38,035 bases of DNA from an uncultured bacterium (GCA_903864485.1 CAIPGD010000122.1:1-38035), one strand, 5' to 3'; counted from the first letter of the stretch, positions 24,180 to 32,776 are shown. Notes: a model not told the origin generated them from the letters alone. Translations and numbers: made by a program.

Positions 24180-27100
24180 CAAGTCGTCTCCGGCCACAGA
24201 TAAATCAGTCCGACTGGCTCCAGACGACATGCGATGACGTCAAAGCCCTTGCGGATTTTTTCGGGCTCAACATCGATTTCGGTCAACAGACGGTCCAGCT
24301 TTTTCTGCCAGTGCCGTCGGTCAGCATCCAACTGGCGTTGCTCTTCAAAGTTGAACTCACCTTGTTCAGGTTCGCGCGAACGCTTCTGGAGGCGCTGACG
24401 CTGATCCAGCAGCAGCCGACGCATGCTTTCCTCTTCCCTCTTACCAAGCTCTTGAAGCTGTTCAGTTACTGCTTGGGCAATCGGCGTGGAACGGAGTTCG
24501 AATTCCGCACGCAGGCTCGTAACGTCACCCTTTCTACGGCTCAACGCCTCGGTCGATAATGCTTCGCTGGCCGCTTTTCCATCCCGAAGGGCATCTTCAA
24601 GGCTCGCCAATGTCAGCACTTCTGCGTCCAGTCCCTGGCGAAGAAGGCGCAATTGACCGTCCGCGCCAATGCGCCCCGTGATTGGTATGACCTCCTCGTG
24701 CAAGCGCACCCCTTTGGGCCCGTAAAGGGACATGCGACCGAGCAAGACGACGCGTTGCTGTGTGCTGGGGACCAAGAGCACGCAAGCGCGGTTCAGGCGG
24801 GTCCGAAACCCTTGAGATACAAACCGGGCCACCAATCGCCGAACCAGCCGATGTTCGACATGCAGATGGCAAACTTCGGGTGCGTCGCTTTGATCGGGCA
24901 GGATAACCGGATCGAAGGACAAACACTTTAGCGGTTGCGCTGCCCGCCACTCATTCAGCTTTTGTCCCTTGGTTGGCGGAGCAAGACGCAGGTCATCCAG
25001 GATAGGTGCCCATCCTGCACCCGAAAATACCGGATCGTTCTCCTGGATCGTGAAGACGCTGGCGCTGGGCACCGCCGACACCGATGAGGGCGTCAACTGG
25101 CCGCCAGATTGCGAAAGTGCGATTCCAATGACTCGCTGCAGATCGCTCCCAACAATGCCAACGCGCCGCCGAGAATCTTCCAATGTCTTTCGCAGCTTGG
25201 CGTTCTGCTCGCCAACTGCCTTGCGGCGTTTTTCTTCGGTGCCGTTCAAAGCCCGAATCTCGGCACGATACGTCGCGGTTTCGTCGTCGCTCTCCAACTC
25301 AGCCGCCAGCGCTAAAGCCCTGTCGCGCCTTATGCCCTCCGACGTGAGCCTTTTCATCAAGCGATCTTCGATGACGCGCCCGACAGCGCCCAGTTCATTA
25401 CGAATTCTCTCCGTTTTGCGAACCAAGGCCGCCTGAACAATGTCCGTGGGCCGCTGTGCGTACCTGAAATACCGGCAGAACACCGTTGGCGCTGGCTGCA
25501 ATTTTCGGTCGATGCGGCCATTCCGTTGCTCCAAGCGCGACGGGTTCCACGGAAGGTCAAAATGGACCAGGTCGTGACAACCCTTTTGCAGGTTGATCCC
25601 TTCACGCGCCGCGTCAGTACATAGCAGCAGCCTCAACGGGCTTTCGGCAGGGTTGCAGTTGAAGGCGAATTTGATGCGCTCCCTTTCATCTGGCGACGTC
25701 GCGCCTGTGAGGCTTGCAACATGTATTTCGGGGTCAAGGTCGTCCAGAAGTTCAAGCAGACGGTTTTGGAGCCACAGACGAGTGTCCTGATACTCTGTGA
25801 AAACGATCAGCCTGCGGTCATTCCACCGACCGGTCGTTGTCATGTTCTGACGAATCCAAGATGCCATCCACCTGACCCGGGCGTCAGGTTTCAGGCTGGC
25901 CTTGCGGGCTTCCTCCAACATCGATTTGACGAATGTTTTCTCGTCTTCAACCGCTGGTTCCGTCGCCCCCGCCAGACCCGCCTTAGTTGCTGCGATGACC
26001 AGGCTCGGATCATCATCAACATCGTCAATCCCCGCTGCAGAATAGTTGAGGTCATCTTCGTCGAGACCGTCAACTTCCCTACCGTCGGCAAAAGCAGTCG
26101 CCATCGAACCAAGCGTTGAACGCTCTGCAGCTGTTGGGGCTTTCATGGCCCGCAGGTGGACCTCCAGTGTCTTCTTGAACGCCTCAGGCGAGGACAAAAG
26201 GCGCTGTTGCAACCCGGAAAACACCAGCTTCCCCTCAGCCCGTTCACGGGGAGACATTGCATGAAGCCGGGCGTCCCGCATTGCGCCATACGATTCCAGC
26301 ATTTCGGACAGCCGCAGATCCGCTGCGTCCGATTGTAAGCCATCAATTTTGACTTCTTCGACAACCCGTTCCGGAAAATGCTCGCCCAGCGCGCGAAGGT
26401 CCGATTTCAGCCGCCGCACCATTACAGGTTCAAGATCGGCGGTCTCGACAGGAACACCGCGTGTAAACCGATGTGGGTCTAGGATTTCCAGCAGCGCCGT
26501 GAAGCTGTTGGAATGACCATTGTGCGGCGTCGCACTGAGAAACAGCCGATGTTCAAATCCCTGCGCAATATCGCGCACGGCCTTGGTGAACTGGCTGTCG
26601 ATCGCATAGCGGCTTCCGCTGGCCGGGGCTGCATGATGCGCCTCATCAAGGATCAGCATGGAGTTTGAACGCATTGGACCGAGGATCTCTCGCAAGCCCG
26701 ATGCATATGTTTCGTCGGCCAGAAGGCGATGAGAGACCAGAAAACAAGATCCAGAAGCCCATGGGTTGGTGCCGAATCCGCGCCTGCGGCGAACCTGAGC
26801 CAGGTAATTCCGGTCAAGAACTGTCGCTGCTATACCGAACTTCTGGCCAAGTTCTTCATGCCATTGCATAATCATTGAAGGCGGGCATGCGATGACCACA
26901 AAGTTTACCCGACCGCGCAACAGCATTTCTCGGAGCACGAGCCCCGCTTCGATCGTCTTGCCCAATCCAACATCATCGGCGATCAGCATGTTGACCCTTG
27001 GCAAGTCCAGTGCTTTTTGAAGCGGGGCGAGCTGGTAAGGATCAAGCCGTATGCCCGCACGAAATGGTGCCTGGAATAGACCCTTGTCCGCCACGGAAGT

Positions 27101-27382
27101 CGAATTCCAGTCAACAGTCTTTAGCCAGGCAGAGAACGTGGCTGCCGTGTCGGTACCAACAGAGCCAATCGAGCCCCATAGGGAATCAGTCATTGAATGC
27201 GCTGCGACCTCTGCATCCCAGATGACTCTCGCCTCTTCGCCCTGAGCATCGTCTTCAATGCAGGAAAGTTGCAGTACGTTCAGATCTTTTCCGAGTTTAT
27301 CAGCACCCTGTGAGAGCCACTTGCGGCCTCTTAGTTCGACAAATTCACCAAACGCAATCTCGCCGAGTGCTTCTTGCTGCAA
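24179..27382 (-). CDS. drmD: DISARM class 1 SNF2-like helicase DrmD
   Basis: About 1067 residues from a TTG at 27382, preceded by GGGAG at 7-base spacing. The frame is open to an ATG at 27532, but those extra 50 residues lack family character and overlap the upstream gene. Conserved core: the N-terminal segment GEFVELRGRKWLSQG, Walker A LIADDVGLGKTIEAGLVL (about 139-143), DEAH box LILDEAHHAAP (about 246-249), LFLSATPHNGH, and the C-lobe LIVFTEYQDTR ... LLLCTDAAREGINLQKGCHDLVHFDLPWNPSRLEQRNGRIDR. The C-terminal third is coiled-coil rich. DrmD is the class 1-specific SF2 translocase. It is the first gene of the operon, 127 bases after a phage gene. Confidence 0.92.
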   Translation of the reverse strand: MQQEALGEIAFGEFVELRGRKWLSQGADKLGKDLNVLQLSCIEDDAQGEEARVIWDAEVAAHSMTDSLWGSIGSVGTDTAATFSAWLKTVDWNSTSVADKGLFQAPFRAGIRLDPYQLAPLQKALDLPRVNMLIADDVGLGKTIEAGLVLREMLLRGRVNFVVIACPPSMIMQWHEELGQKFGIAATVLDRNYLAQVRRRRGFGTNPWASGSCFLVSHRLLADETYASGLREILGPMRSNSMLILDEAHHAAPASGSRYAIDSQFTKAVRDIAQGFEHRLFLSATPHNGHSNSFTALLEILDPHRFTRGVPVETADLEPVMVRRLKSDLRALGEHFPERVVEEVKIDGLQSDAADLRLSEMLESYGAMRDARLHAMSPRERAEGKLVFSGLQQRLLSSPEAFKKTLEVHLRAMKAPTAAERSTLGSMATAFADGREVDGLDEDDLNYSAAGIDDVDDDPSLVIAATKAGLAGATEPAVEDEKTFVKSMLEEARKASLKPDARVRWMASWIRQNMTTTGRWNDRRLIVFTEYQDTRLWLQNRLLELLDDLDPEIHVASLTGATSPDERERIKFAFNCNPAESPLRLLLCTDAAREGINLQKGCHDLVHFDLPWNPSRLEQRNGRIDRKLQPAPTVFCRYFRYAQRPTDIVQAALVRKTERIRNELGAVGRVIEDRLMKRLTSEGIRRDRALALAAELESDDETATYRAEIRALNGTEEKRRKAVGEQNAKLRKTLEDSRRRVGIVGSDLQRVIGIALSQSGGQLTPSSVSAVPSASVFTIQENDPVFSGAGWAPILDDLRLAPPTKGQKLNEWRAAQPLKCLSFDPVILPDQSDAPEVCHLHVEHRLVRRLVARFVSQGFRTRLNRACVLLVPSTQQRVVLLGRMSLYGPKGVRLHEEVIPITGRIGADGQLRLLRQGLDAEVLTLASLEDALRDGKAASEALSTEALSRRKGDVTSLRAEFELRSTPIAQAVTEQLQELGKREEESMRRLLLDQRQRLQKRSREPEQGEFNFEEQRQLDADRRHWQKKLDRLLTEIDVEPEKIRKGFDVIACRLEPVGLIYLWPETT

Positions 27383-27509
27383 AATTCTACTCCCAAATTT
27401 GGCCCGCCGGGGTATCGTGTTCGCAACCGATTGCCGTTTATTGCCAAGGCCAAGATGAGAAATACGATTGCAGCATGCCCAGACAGATGCAATGGGCAGT
27501 TTACGCAGG
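27383..27509 (-). promoter_or_regulatory. Leader between phage early operon and drmD
   Basis: These 127 bases lie between the stop of the last early phage gene and the proposed TTG start of drmD. This is the only spacer of this size in a gene row that is otherwise coupled by 1- to 9-base junctions. A DISARM promoter would most naturally be here, though no clear -35/-10 pair is visible. Read-through from the early operon is the other possibility. Confidence 0.35.
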
Positions 27510-28208
27510 TCATAGTTGAACGATCCGACCACTAGAACTATTCATTACCGCCCACGGCCGCACCTTCGGCATCGTGGCTGTCACCTCCAAATCGCGCAGC
27601 ATGCTGCCCGCCAACAGCCCATCTCGTACCCAATCCAGCGCTTGCCACCAGTCTTCATAGCCACGTCGGGCTGATGCGATCTGTTCCGGATGTGGTCGCC
27701 AGATGACCGGGCAAGCCATCAACTCGACTGTTCGCCACTTGCCACGCGAAAGCATTCGTTCCGTCCCAACGACAACGGCGCTTGCCCTTTCCCCATGCTG
27801 GTTCCTTTTGGTCTCCACAGGCACACAGCGCGGAACAGCCCCTGGCATCCAGTCCGGCGTAAGCCCAGCGCGGGCCAGTTCAGCCACGCGGATTGCCATG
27901 CGCTTGCCCCCGAGATTGTCAGGCATCGCGGCCACAATCGCTGCGATCAACTCAGCGTCTTCGTGGATGTAGCTTCCAATTTTGTGCTGTCCGCCATCAA
28001 CCTTGCAGCCCAGCGCTGCTCGTTGGATGAGTACATATTCAAGGCCGAACCCAAATCCCTGCCGGCGTTCAGGATCGGGTGGCTCAGGCAGTTCCAACTG
28101 CGCATGCTCGACGCGGAAGGCCCATTCAAGCGTCTGCTGCACGGACTTGGAATGCTTCGCTCGCTTCGGCCCAGCGGTGCGACCGTGCAAATTGCGTTCA
28201 TATTTCAT
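27510..28208 (-). CDS. Phage early-operon hypothetical protein
   Basis: A 232-residue protein (MKYERNLHGRTAGPKRAKHSKSVQQTLEWAFRVEHAQLELPEPP...). The N-terminus is basic. The middle has the order VLIQRAALGCKVDGGQHKIGSYIHEDAELIAAIVAAMPDNLGGKRMAIRVAELARAGLTPDWMPGAVPRCVP, which looks like a conserved phage family, but I cannot name it. It starts inside the end of the HTH gene (ATGA overlap), so it belongs to the replication operon. Its C-terminus (KVRPWAVMNSSSGRIVQL) is at the DISARM junction and may have been altered by the insertion. Confidence 0.7.
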   Translation of the reverse strand: MKYERNLHGRTAGPKRAKHSKSVQQTLEWAFRVEHAQLELPEPPDPERRQGFGFGLEYVLIQRAALGCKVDGGQHKIGSYIHEDAELIAAIVAAMPDNLGGKRMAIRVAELARAGLTPDWMPGAVPRCVPVETKRNQHGERASAVVVGTERMLSRGKWRTVELMACPVIWRPHPEQIASARRGYEDWWQALDWVRDGLLAGSMLRDLEVTATMPKVRPWAVMNSSSGRIVQL

Positions 28209-29215
28209 CGGATTCCTCGCTCTCGAAGACGCGATGCCGTCACCAGCCCACGGGCCAGCATCGCGTCGCGCATGGAGTTCGTGATCGCGCTGACGGGCAG
28301 GTAGCGATCGGAGTTGACCATCTTGGCATAAAAGTCTGGAACATCAGTCATTGGTAGGCATGCAGGCGCCACTGGTTGCTTGGACTTTCGTCGTTTGCGT
28401 GATGCATCGTCTGCTTTGCGCTGGGCAGCACGCTGCATGGTCCGATCGAGCGCCTTGGGCCCATCAGGCGGCTCGGGATGTTCGTGACGCGAAGCTTCCG
28501 TAGCCTCAAGGATTTCGGCTTCGGTCAGCCCGAGATCATTCTGCCAGCGGCGTACATGCTCCCGGGGCGGCCAGCCTTGCCACCAACCGGGCAGGGCGCC
28601 CTCAGGGGCAAAGCCCAGCGCCAAGAGCAGCGATCCGAAAAACTCTTCATCGAGGCCGCCGCGCCCACGCGCTGCCTCCTCCTCCTTTACAGGTTTACTT
28701 ACTGGTTCTCTTACAAGGTTACTGTCCGGATTTCGGACACGGCTTGAGGCATTTTCCGGACAAGGCTTGGGGTGAAAGTCGGACACGGCTTCGCGTCCGG
28801 CTTCCAGACACGGGTCGGTGGTTTTCAGCGCCATTGGGACGAATTCGGCTGAGTTTTCGGTGGGAAAGAATGGGAGGCTGTCCTCCACCTCGCTGCCATG
28901 TCCGGTTTCCGGACACGGGGCGCCCTGATATTGGGTAAAGCCCGGCTCAAACGACAAGATGTAGCGGGTCGGCATCTGCCGCTTGGTGCCAGGATTAAGC
29001 CGCTGCACCCGGCGGATGAGGCGAGCGCTCTCAAGCAAGGTCAGATGCTCATTCAGCGTCGATCGGCTGATCTCGCAGTCATGGGCCAATTGCTCCTGGG
29101 ACGGGAAACAGCCGAAGTCTGGATTGAACCGATCGCACAGATGCCAGAGCACGATCTTGGTCGTGGGCTTTAGCCCGCGTTGCTGGATGGCCCAATTGGT
29201 GGCGGCATGGCTCAT
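28205..29215 (-). CDS. Helix-turn-helix phage replication/regulatory protein
   Basis: A 336-residue protein. The N-terminal 70 residues are a winged HTH of the HTH_36 kind: TNWAIQQRGLKPTTKIVLWHLCDRFNPDFGCFPSQEQLAHDCEISRSTLNEHLTLLESARLIRRVQR. The middle is low-complexity and polar. A second helical domain follows (GGLDEEFFGSLLLALGFAPEGALPGWWQGWPPREHVRRWQNDLGLTEAEILEATEASR). Proteins with this layout are common in replication regions of alphaproteobacterial phages and plasmids and may start replication. Both ends overlap neighbours by 4 bases. Confidence 0.78.
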   Translation of the reverse strand: MSHAATNWAIQQRGLKPTTKIVLWHLCDRFNPDFGCFPSQEQLAHDCEISRSTLNEHLTLLESARLIRRVQRLNPGTKRQMPTRYILSFEPGFTQYQGAPCPETGHGSEVEDSLPFFPTENSAEFVPMALKTTDPCLEAGREAVSDFHPKPCPENASSRVRNPDSNLVREPVSKPVKEEEAARGRGGLDEEFFGSLLLALGFAPEGALPGWWQGWPPREHVRRWQNDLGLTEAEILEATEASRHEHPEPPDGPKALDRTMQRAAQRKADDASRKRRKSKQPVAPACLPMTDVPDFYAKMVNSDRYLPVSAITNSMRDAMLARGLVTASRLRERGIR

Positions 29216-29607
29216 GGTGCTGGCCTCCGTGTGGGAAGGGCGACACGGGTCGTGAAGCAGTGATCTGCCAAAGCGCCCAGCGCATCATCAAGCGAGCGCA
29301 CCAGGGCCCAACCAAAGCCCTGAGCAAGAACTGTGTCGCGGAACGCCTCTTGCGCTGGGCTCAGCCGCCCCTTGAGGGCTTTCAGCTCAAGGAACAGAAC
29401 GCGCCCGGCGCAGAGCACCATCAGGTCCGCAAAACCGGGATGGACGCCCATGCCAACCAAGATCGCCTGACGCTTCGCGCCGCGTGGGCCTGCATCGGTA
29501 ATCTCGTTAGGGCAATGATGGATGATCGCGCCTTTTGGGAGTGCAAACCGCAGTGCGATGACGACGGCGCGTTGCAGGTCGGCCTCGGGTGTGCCGCGCC
29601 CCTTCAT
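29212..29607 (-). CDS. VRR-NUC domain nuclease
   Basis: A 131-residue protein, the size of stand-alone VRR-NUC enzymes. The PD-(D/E)xK core is visible: the N-terminal E in GTPEADLQRAVVIAL, HPGFADLMVLCAGRVLFLELKALKGRLSPAQEAFRDTVLAQGFGWALVRSLDDAL, with D and ExK in FADLMV...FLELK, and Q in the LSPAQ motif. Such proteins are frequent in phage replication modules and are thought to act on DNA junctions. ATGA overlaps on both sides place it in the early operon. Confidence 0.88.
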   Translation of the reverse strand: MKGRGTPEADLQRAVVIALRFALPKGAIIHHCPNEITDAGPRGAKRQAILVGMGVHPGFADLMVLCAGRVLFLELKALKGRLSPAQEAFRDTVLAQGFGWALVRSLDDALGALADHCFTTRVALPTRRPAP

Positions 29608-29873
29608 CGTCCGACCTCCCTGTCAGGTCGACGATGTTCGGCCCACCTGGGCGACTTAGCGTCAAGGACCACCAGCAAGATCCGAGCGTCCTCACGCTCC
29701 CCAGGTGTCTCCCCATACTGGACCAGAACATTGCACGCCAGCCGGATCAGATGATCGGAATGGTTCACGACATCCGCCACGACGATGCGCGCCTCGCGTC
29801 GTCGCTCGTCGATCCATTCCCGGCGAGCTCGGTCCCGGGGGGCACTCTGGCGGAGGGGCAGGGGGATGTTCAT
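29604..29873 (-). CDS. Small phage protein, unknown
   Basis: About 89 residues from the ATG at 29873 (MNIPLPLRQSAPRDRARREWIDERRREARIVVADVVNHSDHLIRLACNVLVQYGETPGEREDARILLVVLDAKSPRW). An upstream start at 29930 would run far into the preceding gene; 29873 gives the same ATGA 4-base overlap as the other junctions and is preferred. The charged helical N-terminus and compact core suggest a small soluble protein. No family recognised. Confidence 0.65.
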   Translation of the reverse strand: MNIPLPLRQSAPRDRARREWIDERRREARIVVADVVNHSDHLIRLACNVLVQYGETPGEREDARILLVVLDAKSPRWAEHRRPDREVGR

Positions 29874-30136
29874 TGCTGCCCACCCGAGCGCGAACGACGC
29901 GGGTCCCGTACCTCTTGTGTGTCCAGCCATTCAAGCACGGTCGTCCGGCGGTAGAGTATCTTGCGACCTGCCCTCACAAAGGCCGGCCCCCGTCGGGCAT
30001 CCGCCCAGCGCCGAAGGGTTTCCTCGCAAACCCCCAGTTCCTGGGCGAGGTCGTTGCGGCTGATCCAGCCCTGCAAGAGCGCGCCTTCGGACGCCCTGAT
30101 CTTCGGTGCCACTGCGTTGGTTTCAAGTTGCGTCAT
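29870..30136 (-). CDS. Excisionase/MerR-like helix-turn-helix protein
   Basis: An 88-residue protein from the ATG at 30136, with GGGAG 7 bases upstream. The longer frame to 30325 has no ribosome site. It contains an HTH_17-type domain: GWISRNDLAQELGVCEETLRRWADARRGPAFVRAGRKILYRRTTVLEWLDTQ, with the ExLRRW recognition helix and the wing KILYRR. Proteins of this kind serve as recombination directionality factors (Xis). Its gene is divergent from the integrase gene and separated from it by a repeat-rich 604-base region, which supports this role. It is the first gene of the minus-strand early operon. Confidence 0.78.
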   Translation of the reverse strand: MTQLETNAVAPKIRASEGALLQGWISRNDLAQELGVCEETLRRWADARRGPAFVRAGRKILYRRTTVLEWLDTQEVRDPRRSRSGGQQ

Positions 30137-30204
30137 CTGTTTTCTCCCGATTGTCGCCCGCTGCGGGCGAAGGTCGTGAGCAAGCAGAAGCACACCGGCA
30201 TGGG

Positions 30205-30668
30205 CGGCAGGGTGGCAGTGACCGGCAGTGAGATTGTGAACCTTGCCACCCCCCGTGCCACCCCTTGTTTTGTTGAGGTTGTTCAAAACTGCGCTGCGCT
30301 GCAGCGAGATGTATCGACTTTGCAAACTTGATTTTCTGGCTACCAGCAGGTCGCTGAAAGGTTAGATCGAGGTAGTTTCCCCGAAGTCGCCAACATTGGC
30401 GGGGTTTTGATGACATTCAGGGGTGGCAATGGGTGGCAGTGAGGGCGCTGAATTGCCGGTTTTTGTGCCGGTCCCTGATTTTACTAAGAAATCTGCGAAA
30501 GTTCGGGCAGGGATCTGGCCCAACTTCCGACATGACCATTTACCGGCATCGGCTTCACCGCGCTGAGCGTGGCGATTTGAAAAAACACCATATGCGCTCG
30601 GGTGGCGGCGGTGCGGCAGTGGGGTGGCATGCCCTCTGGGGTCACTGCCGGTCGCTGCCACCCTGCCG
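30205..30668. repeat. 27-nt inverted repeat and GGTGGCA repeats between xis and int
   Basis: The 27 bases at 30205-30231 (starting CGGCAGGGTGGCAG) recur in inverse orientation at 30642-30668 with a single mismatch. Shorter related copies lie between them: GGTGGCAATG and GGTGGCAGTG in tandem at 30422-30440, two reverse copies at about 30249-30265, and GGTGGCATG at about 30623. The 604-base stretch between xis and int has no gene. These copies look like arm-type binding sites for integrase or Xis, or operators of the divergent promoters. Confidence 0.7.
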
Positions 30669-30740
30669 GTCCGGGTCTCATGATTACCTTGCTAGAGCCG
30701 CGAATCTACGCGTCATGGACGGGGAAAAGGAGGTGCGTCG

Positions 30741-32000
30741 ATGCAAACAAGAGAACGCCTGACAGAGAAAATTGTCCGCGAGGCCACTTCGGCCGAGGGG
30801 CGCGATTACCAGATTTTCGATGACGAAATCCGCGGCTTTGCGGTGTGCATCTACCGAGGCGGGGGGCGTGCTTTCACGTTCGACTACCGCGTTGCCGGAC
30901 GGCAGCGCCGCATGACCTTCGGGCGCTGGCCGGAATGGACCGTGACGGCCGCCCGCGAGCGCGTCAGGGAACTCCGTCGGGAAGTGGACACCGGCCACGA
31001 TCCGCTTGGCGAACGCGAGCAGGTCAGGGAGGCGGCACGGGTGCCGGATTTGATTGACCGTTATCTGAAGGAGCATTGCACCCGGCTTTCGCCGACAAAC
31101 GCCTCTGACCAGAAATCGATGATGATGAAGCTGGTGGCACCGCATTGGAGCAAGAAGCTGGTAACGGAAATCACGAAGTCCGATGTGGAGAAGCTGCTTG
31201 CGAAAGTCGCCGAGGGCAGGGCGCGGCCGCACAAGGAAAAGCCCAACAATCGCGCCCGCAAGCTCCAACCTCCAAGGCCGACGCCGGTGCGCGCAAACCG
31301 CTTGGGCGAGGCGCTTCGCAAGATGTTCAATCTCGCCGTCGAGTGGGGGATGCGTGCCGACAATCCTGCCAGCAGCTTCTATCGCCGGATCGAGAATGCG
31401 CGCGAACGATTCCTGATCAAGGATGAGATCGATCGACTCGCCAAGGCACTCGATGCCGACGAGGATCAGCGCGCAGCCGGCATTATCCGGATTTGCCTAT
31501 TGACCGGTGCCCGTGTTGGCGAGGTTCGGCAGGCGCGGTTTGAGCAGTTCAACCTCGAACTGGGCATCTGGACCAAGCCCGCCGCGACGACCAAGCAGCG
31601 CAAGGTCCATCGTGTGCCAATCTCGGAGGAGGTTGCCGCCATTGTGCGCCAGCGCCAATTGCTGGTGACCAAGGGTAATCCATGGCTTTTTCCGGGCGAT
31701 GTGCCGGGGCAGCCCGTCAAGGAAATCCGGCGGTTCTGGCGGCGTATTCAGGGGACAACCGGTATTGGCGATGCGCGGATCCATGACCTGCGCCACACTT
31801 TCGCTTCGCTCTTGGTCAGCGGTGGTGCGTCGCTTGAGATGATTGGCAAGTTGCTGGGCCATACCCAGATGCAGACTACGCAACGCTATGCGCATTTGCT
31901 TGATGCGCCACTGCGGGCAGGTCTAGACGCCGTCGCCAGTGCGATCCGCCCAAGGTTGAAGGTTGTGCATGATGAAACGATTGAGCGAAAGTCGGCCTGA
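30741..32000 (+). CDS. int: Tyrosine-family integrase
   Basis: A 419-residue protein, the P4-like/DUF4102 type in length and layout. The N-terminal arm domain (DDEIRGFAVCIYRGGGRAFTFDYRVAGRQRRMTFGRWPEWTVTAARERVRELRREVDTGHDPLGER) is followed by a SAM-like core-binding domain. The catalytic domain has all residues: R258 (TGARVGEVRQ), K288 (KVHRVP), H348 and R351 (HDLRHTF), H374 (GHTQ) and Y383 (TQRYAH). It is intact. GGAGGT lies 8 bases before the ATG. It would insert the element into an attachment site, probably the tRNA-fMet 3' end whose fragment lies at 37895, although that is nearly 6 kb away. Confidence 0.95.
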   Translation: MQTRERLTEKIVREATSAEGRDYQIFDDEIRGFAVCIYRGGGRAFTFDYRVAGRQRRMTFGRWPEWTVTAARERVRELRREVDTGHDPLGEREQVREAARVPDLIDRYLKEHCTRLSPTNASDQKSMMMKLVAPHWSKKLVTEITKSDVEKLLAKVAEGRARPHKEKPNNRARKLQPPRPTPVRANRLGEALRKMFNLAVEWGMRADNPASSFYRRIENARERFLIKDEIDRLAKALDADEDQRAAGIIRICLLTGARVGEVRQARFEQFNLELGIWTKPAATTKQRKVHRVPISEEVAAIVRQRQLLVTKGNPWLFPGDVPGQPVKEIRRFWRRIQGTTGIGDARIHDLRHTFASLLVSGGASLEMIGKLLGHTQMQTTQRYAHLLDAPLRAGLDAVASAIRPRLKVVHDETIERKSA

Positions 32001-32008
32001 CGGAAGAA

Positions 32009-32776
32009 TTACAAAGAGAGCTCTTCGATTTCGATCGCAGATAGCAACAGGCGCGATCGCCGGGCGATCCGGCGCGTGAGATGCTGAAACATAGGATCAA
32101 AGATGTCTTCAGCGTCAGCCACTTTCATTCCGACGAATTTTGCGCCCCAACCGCGAGCGTGCATCTGTTCGGCGACCTGCTCTGCGTTCGCCGGTCGTTT
32201 GCCCTTGTCCGGACCCTTATTCGAATTGCGCACGACGAAGCCGCAAAATGCACCGTCTTTATGTGCAAAGATTGACGGATCCACTTCTAGATCTGTCTGC
32301 CAGCTTGCGATTGTCCATCCGTTCGCGACCAAGTGCTGGCGAACTGCCTGAACACCAACATCGTGGATTTCCCAAGGTGTCATCAAAATGGGCTGATCTG
32401 TGACGCGTTCGAAGGGGTTTAGGGGGGCTTGGGTTTTCCAATCGATCAGCCCCCATCCCAGTTCGACGGGCTTCCAACCGTCGTCGACGCGTTTCATCGG
32501 CATGATGCATCCAATGCAGTTCGCGTCTTCGACAGCCGTCGCCAGTCTTCTTTCTTGGTACCAGCCGTTATCCTGCGCATTCACGTCCATAATTTGTATG
32601 AAAAACAACTGGTTTCCCAGCGCGAACGAGAGATGCTCGCGAAACGGGGGAAGGTCAGCGCGCAGCCAAGAGGCCCCCGCATCTCGGACACGCAAGTTCA
32701 GGTGGCGTCCCGCTGCCAGCCAGCATGCCTCAAAGTCGGGCGTCAGCTCAAAGGGTTTGATTTCATAGGTGGTCAT
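32009..32776 (-). CDS. Hypothetical cargo protein, possible PD-(D/E)xK-like fold
   Basis: A 255-residue protein of unknown family. After an N-terminal domain (AGRHLNLRVRDAGASWLRADLPPFREHLSFALGNQLFFIQIMDVN), the middle reads IHDVGVQAVRQHLVANGWTIASWQTDLEVDPSIFAHKDGAFCGFVVR. The helix, the DPSI..HKDG segment and the strand FCGFVVR have the rhythm of restriction-endonuclease-like folds, but a catalytic set is not clear. GAGAGGT precedes the ATG. Its stop is 8 bases from the integrase stop (convergent). It is on the cargo side of int and does not look like a structural phage gene. Confidence 0.65.
   Translation of the reverse strand: MTTYEIKPFELTPDFEACWLAAGRHLNLRVRDAGASWLRADLPPFREHLSFALGNQLFFIQIMDVNAQDNGWYQERRLATAVEDANCIGCIMPMKRVDDGWKPVELGWGLIDWKTQAPLNPFERVTDQPILMTPWEIHDVGVQAVRQHLVANGWTIASWQTDLEVDPSIFAHKDGAFCGFVVRNSNKGPDKGKRPANAEQVAEQMHARGWGAKFVGMKVADAEDIFDPMFQHLTRRIARRSRLLLSAIEIEELSL

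Noticed and set aside
27690-28304. 204-codon plus-strand open frame
   Set aside because: Antisense to the 27510 gene, whose coupling with the HTH gene supports the minus strand.
29705-30331. 208-codon plus-strand open frame over xis and the small early gene
   Set aside because: Antisense to the Xis-like HTH gene and its neighbour, which have good start contexts and overlaps.
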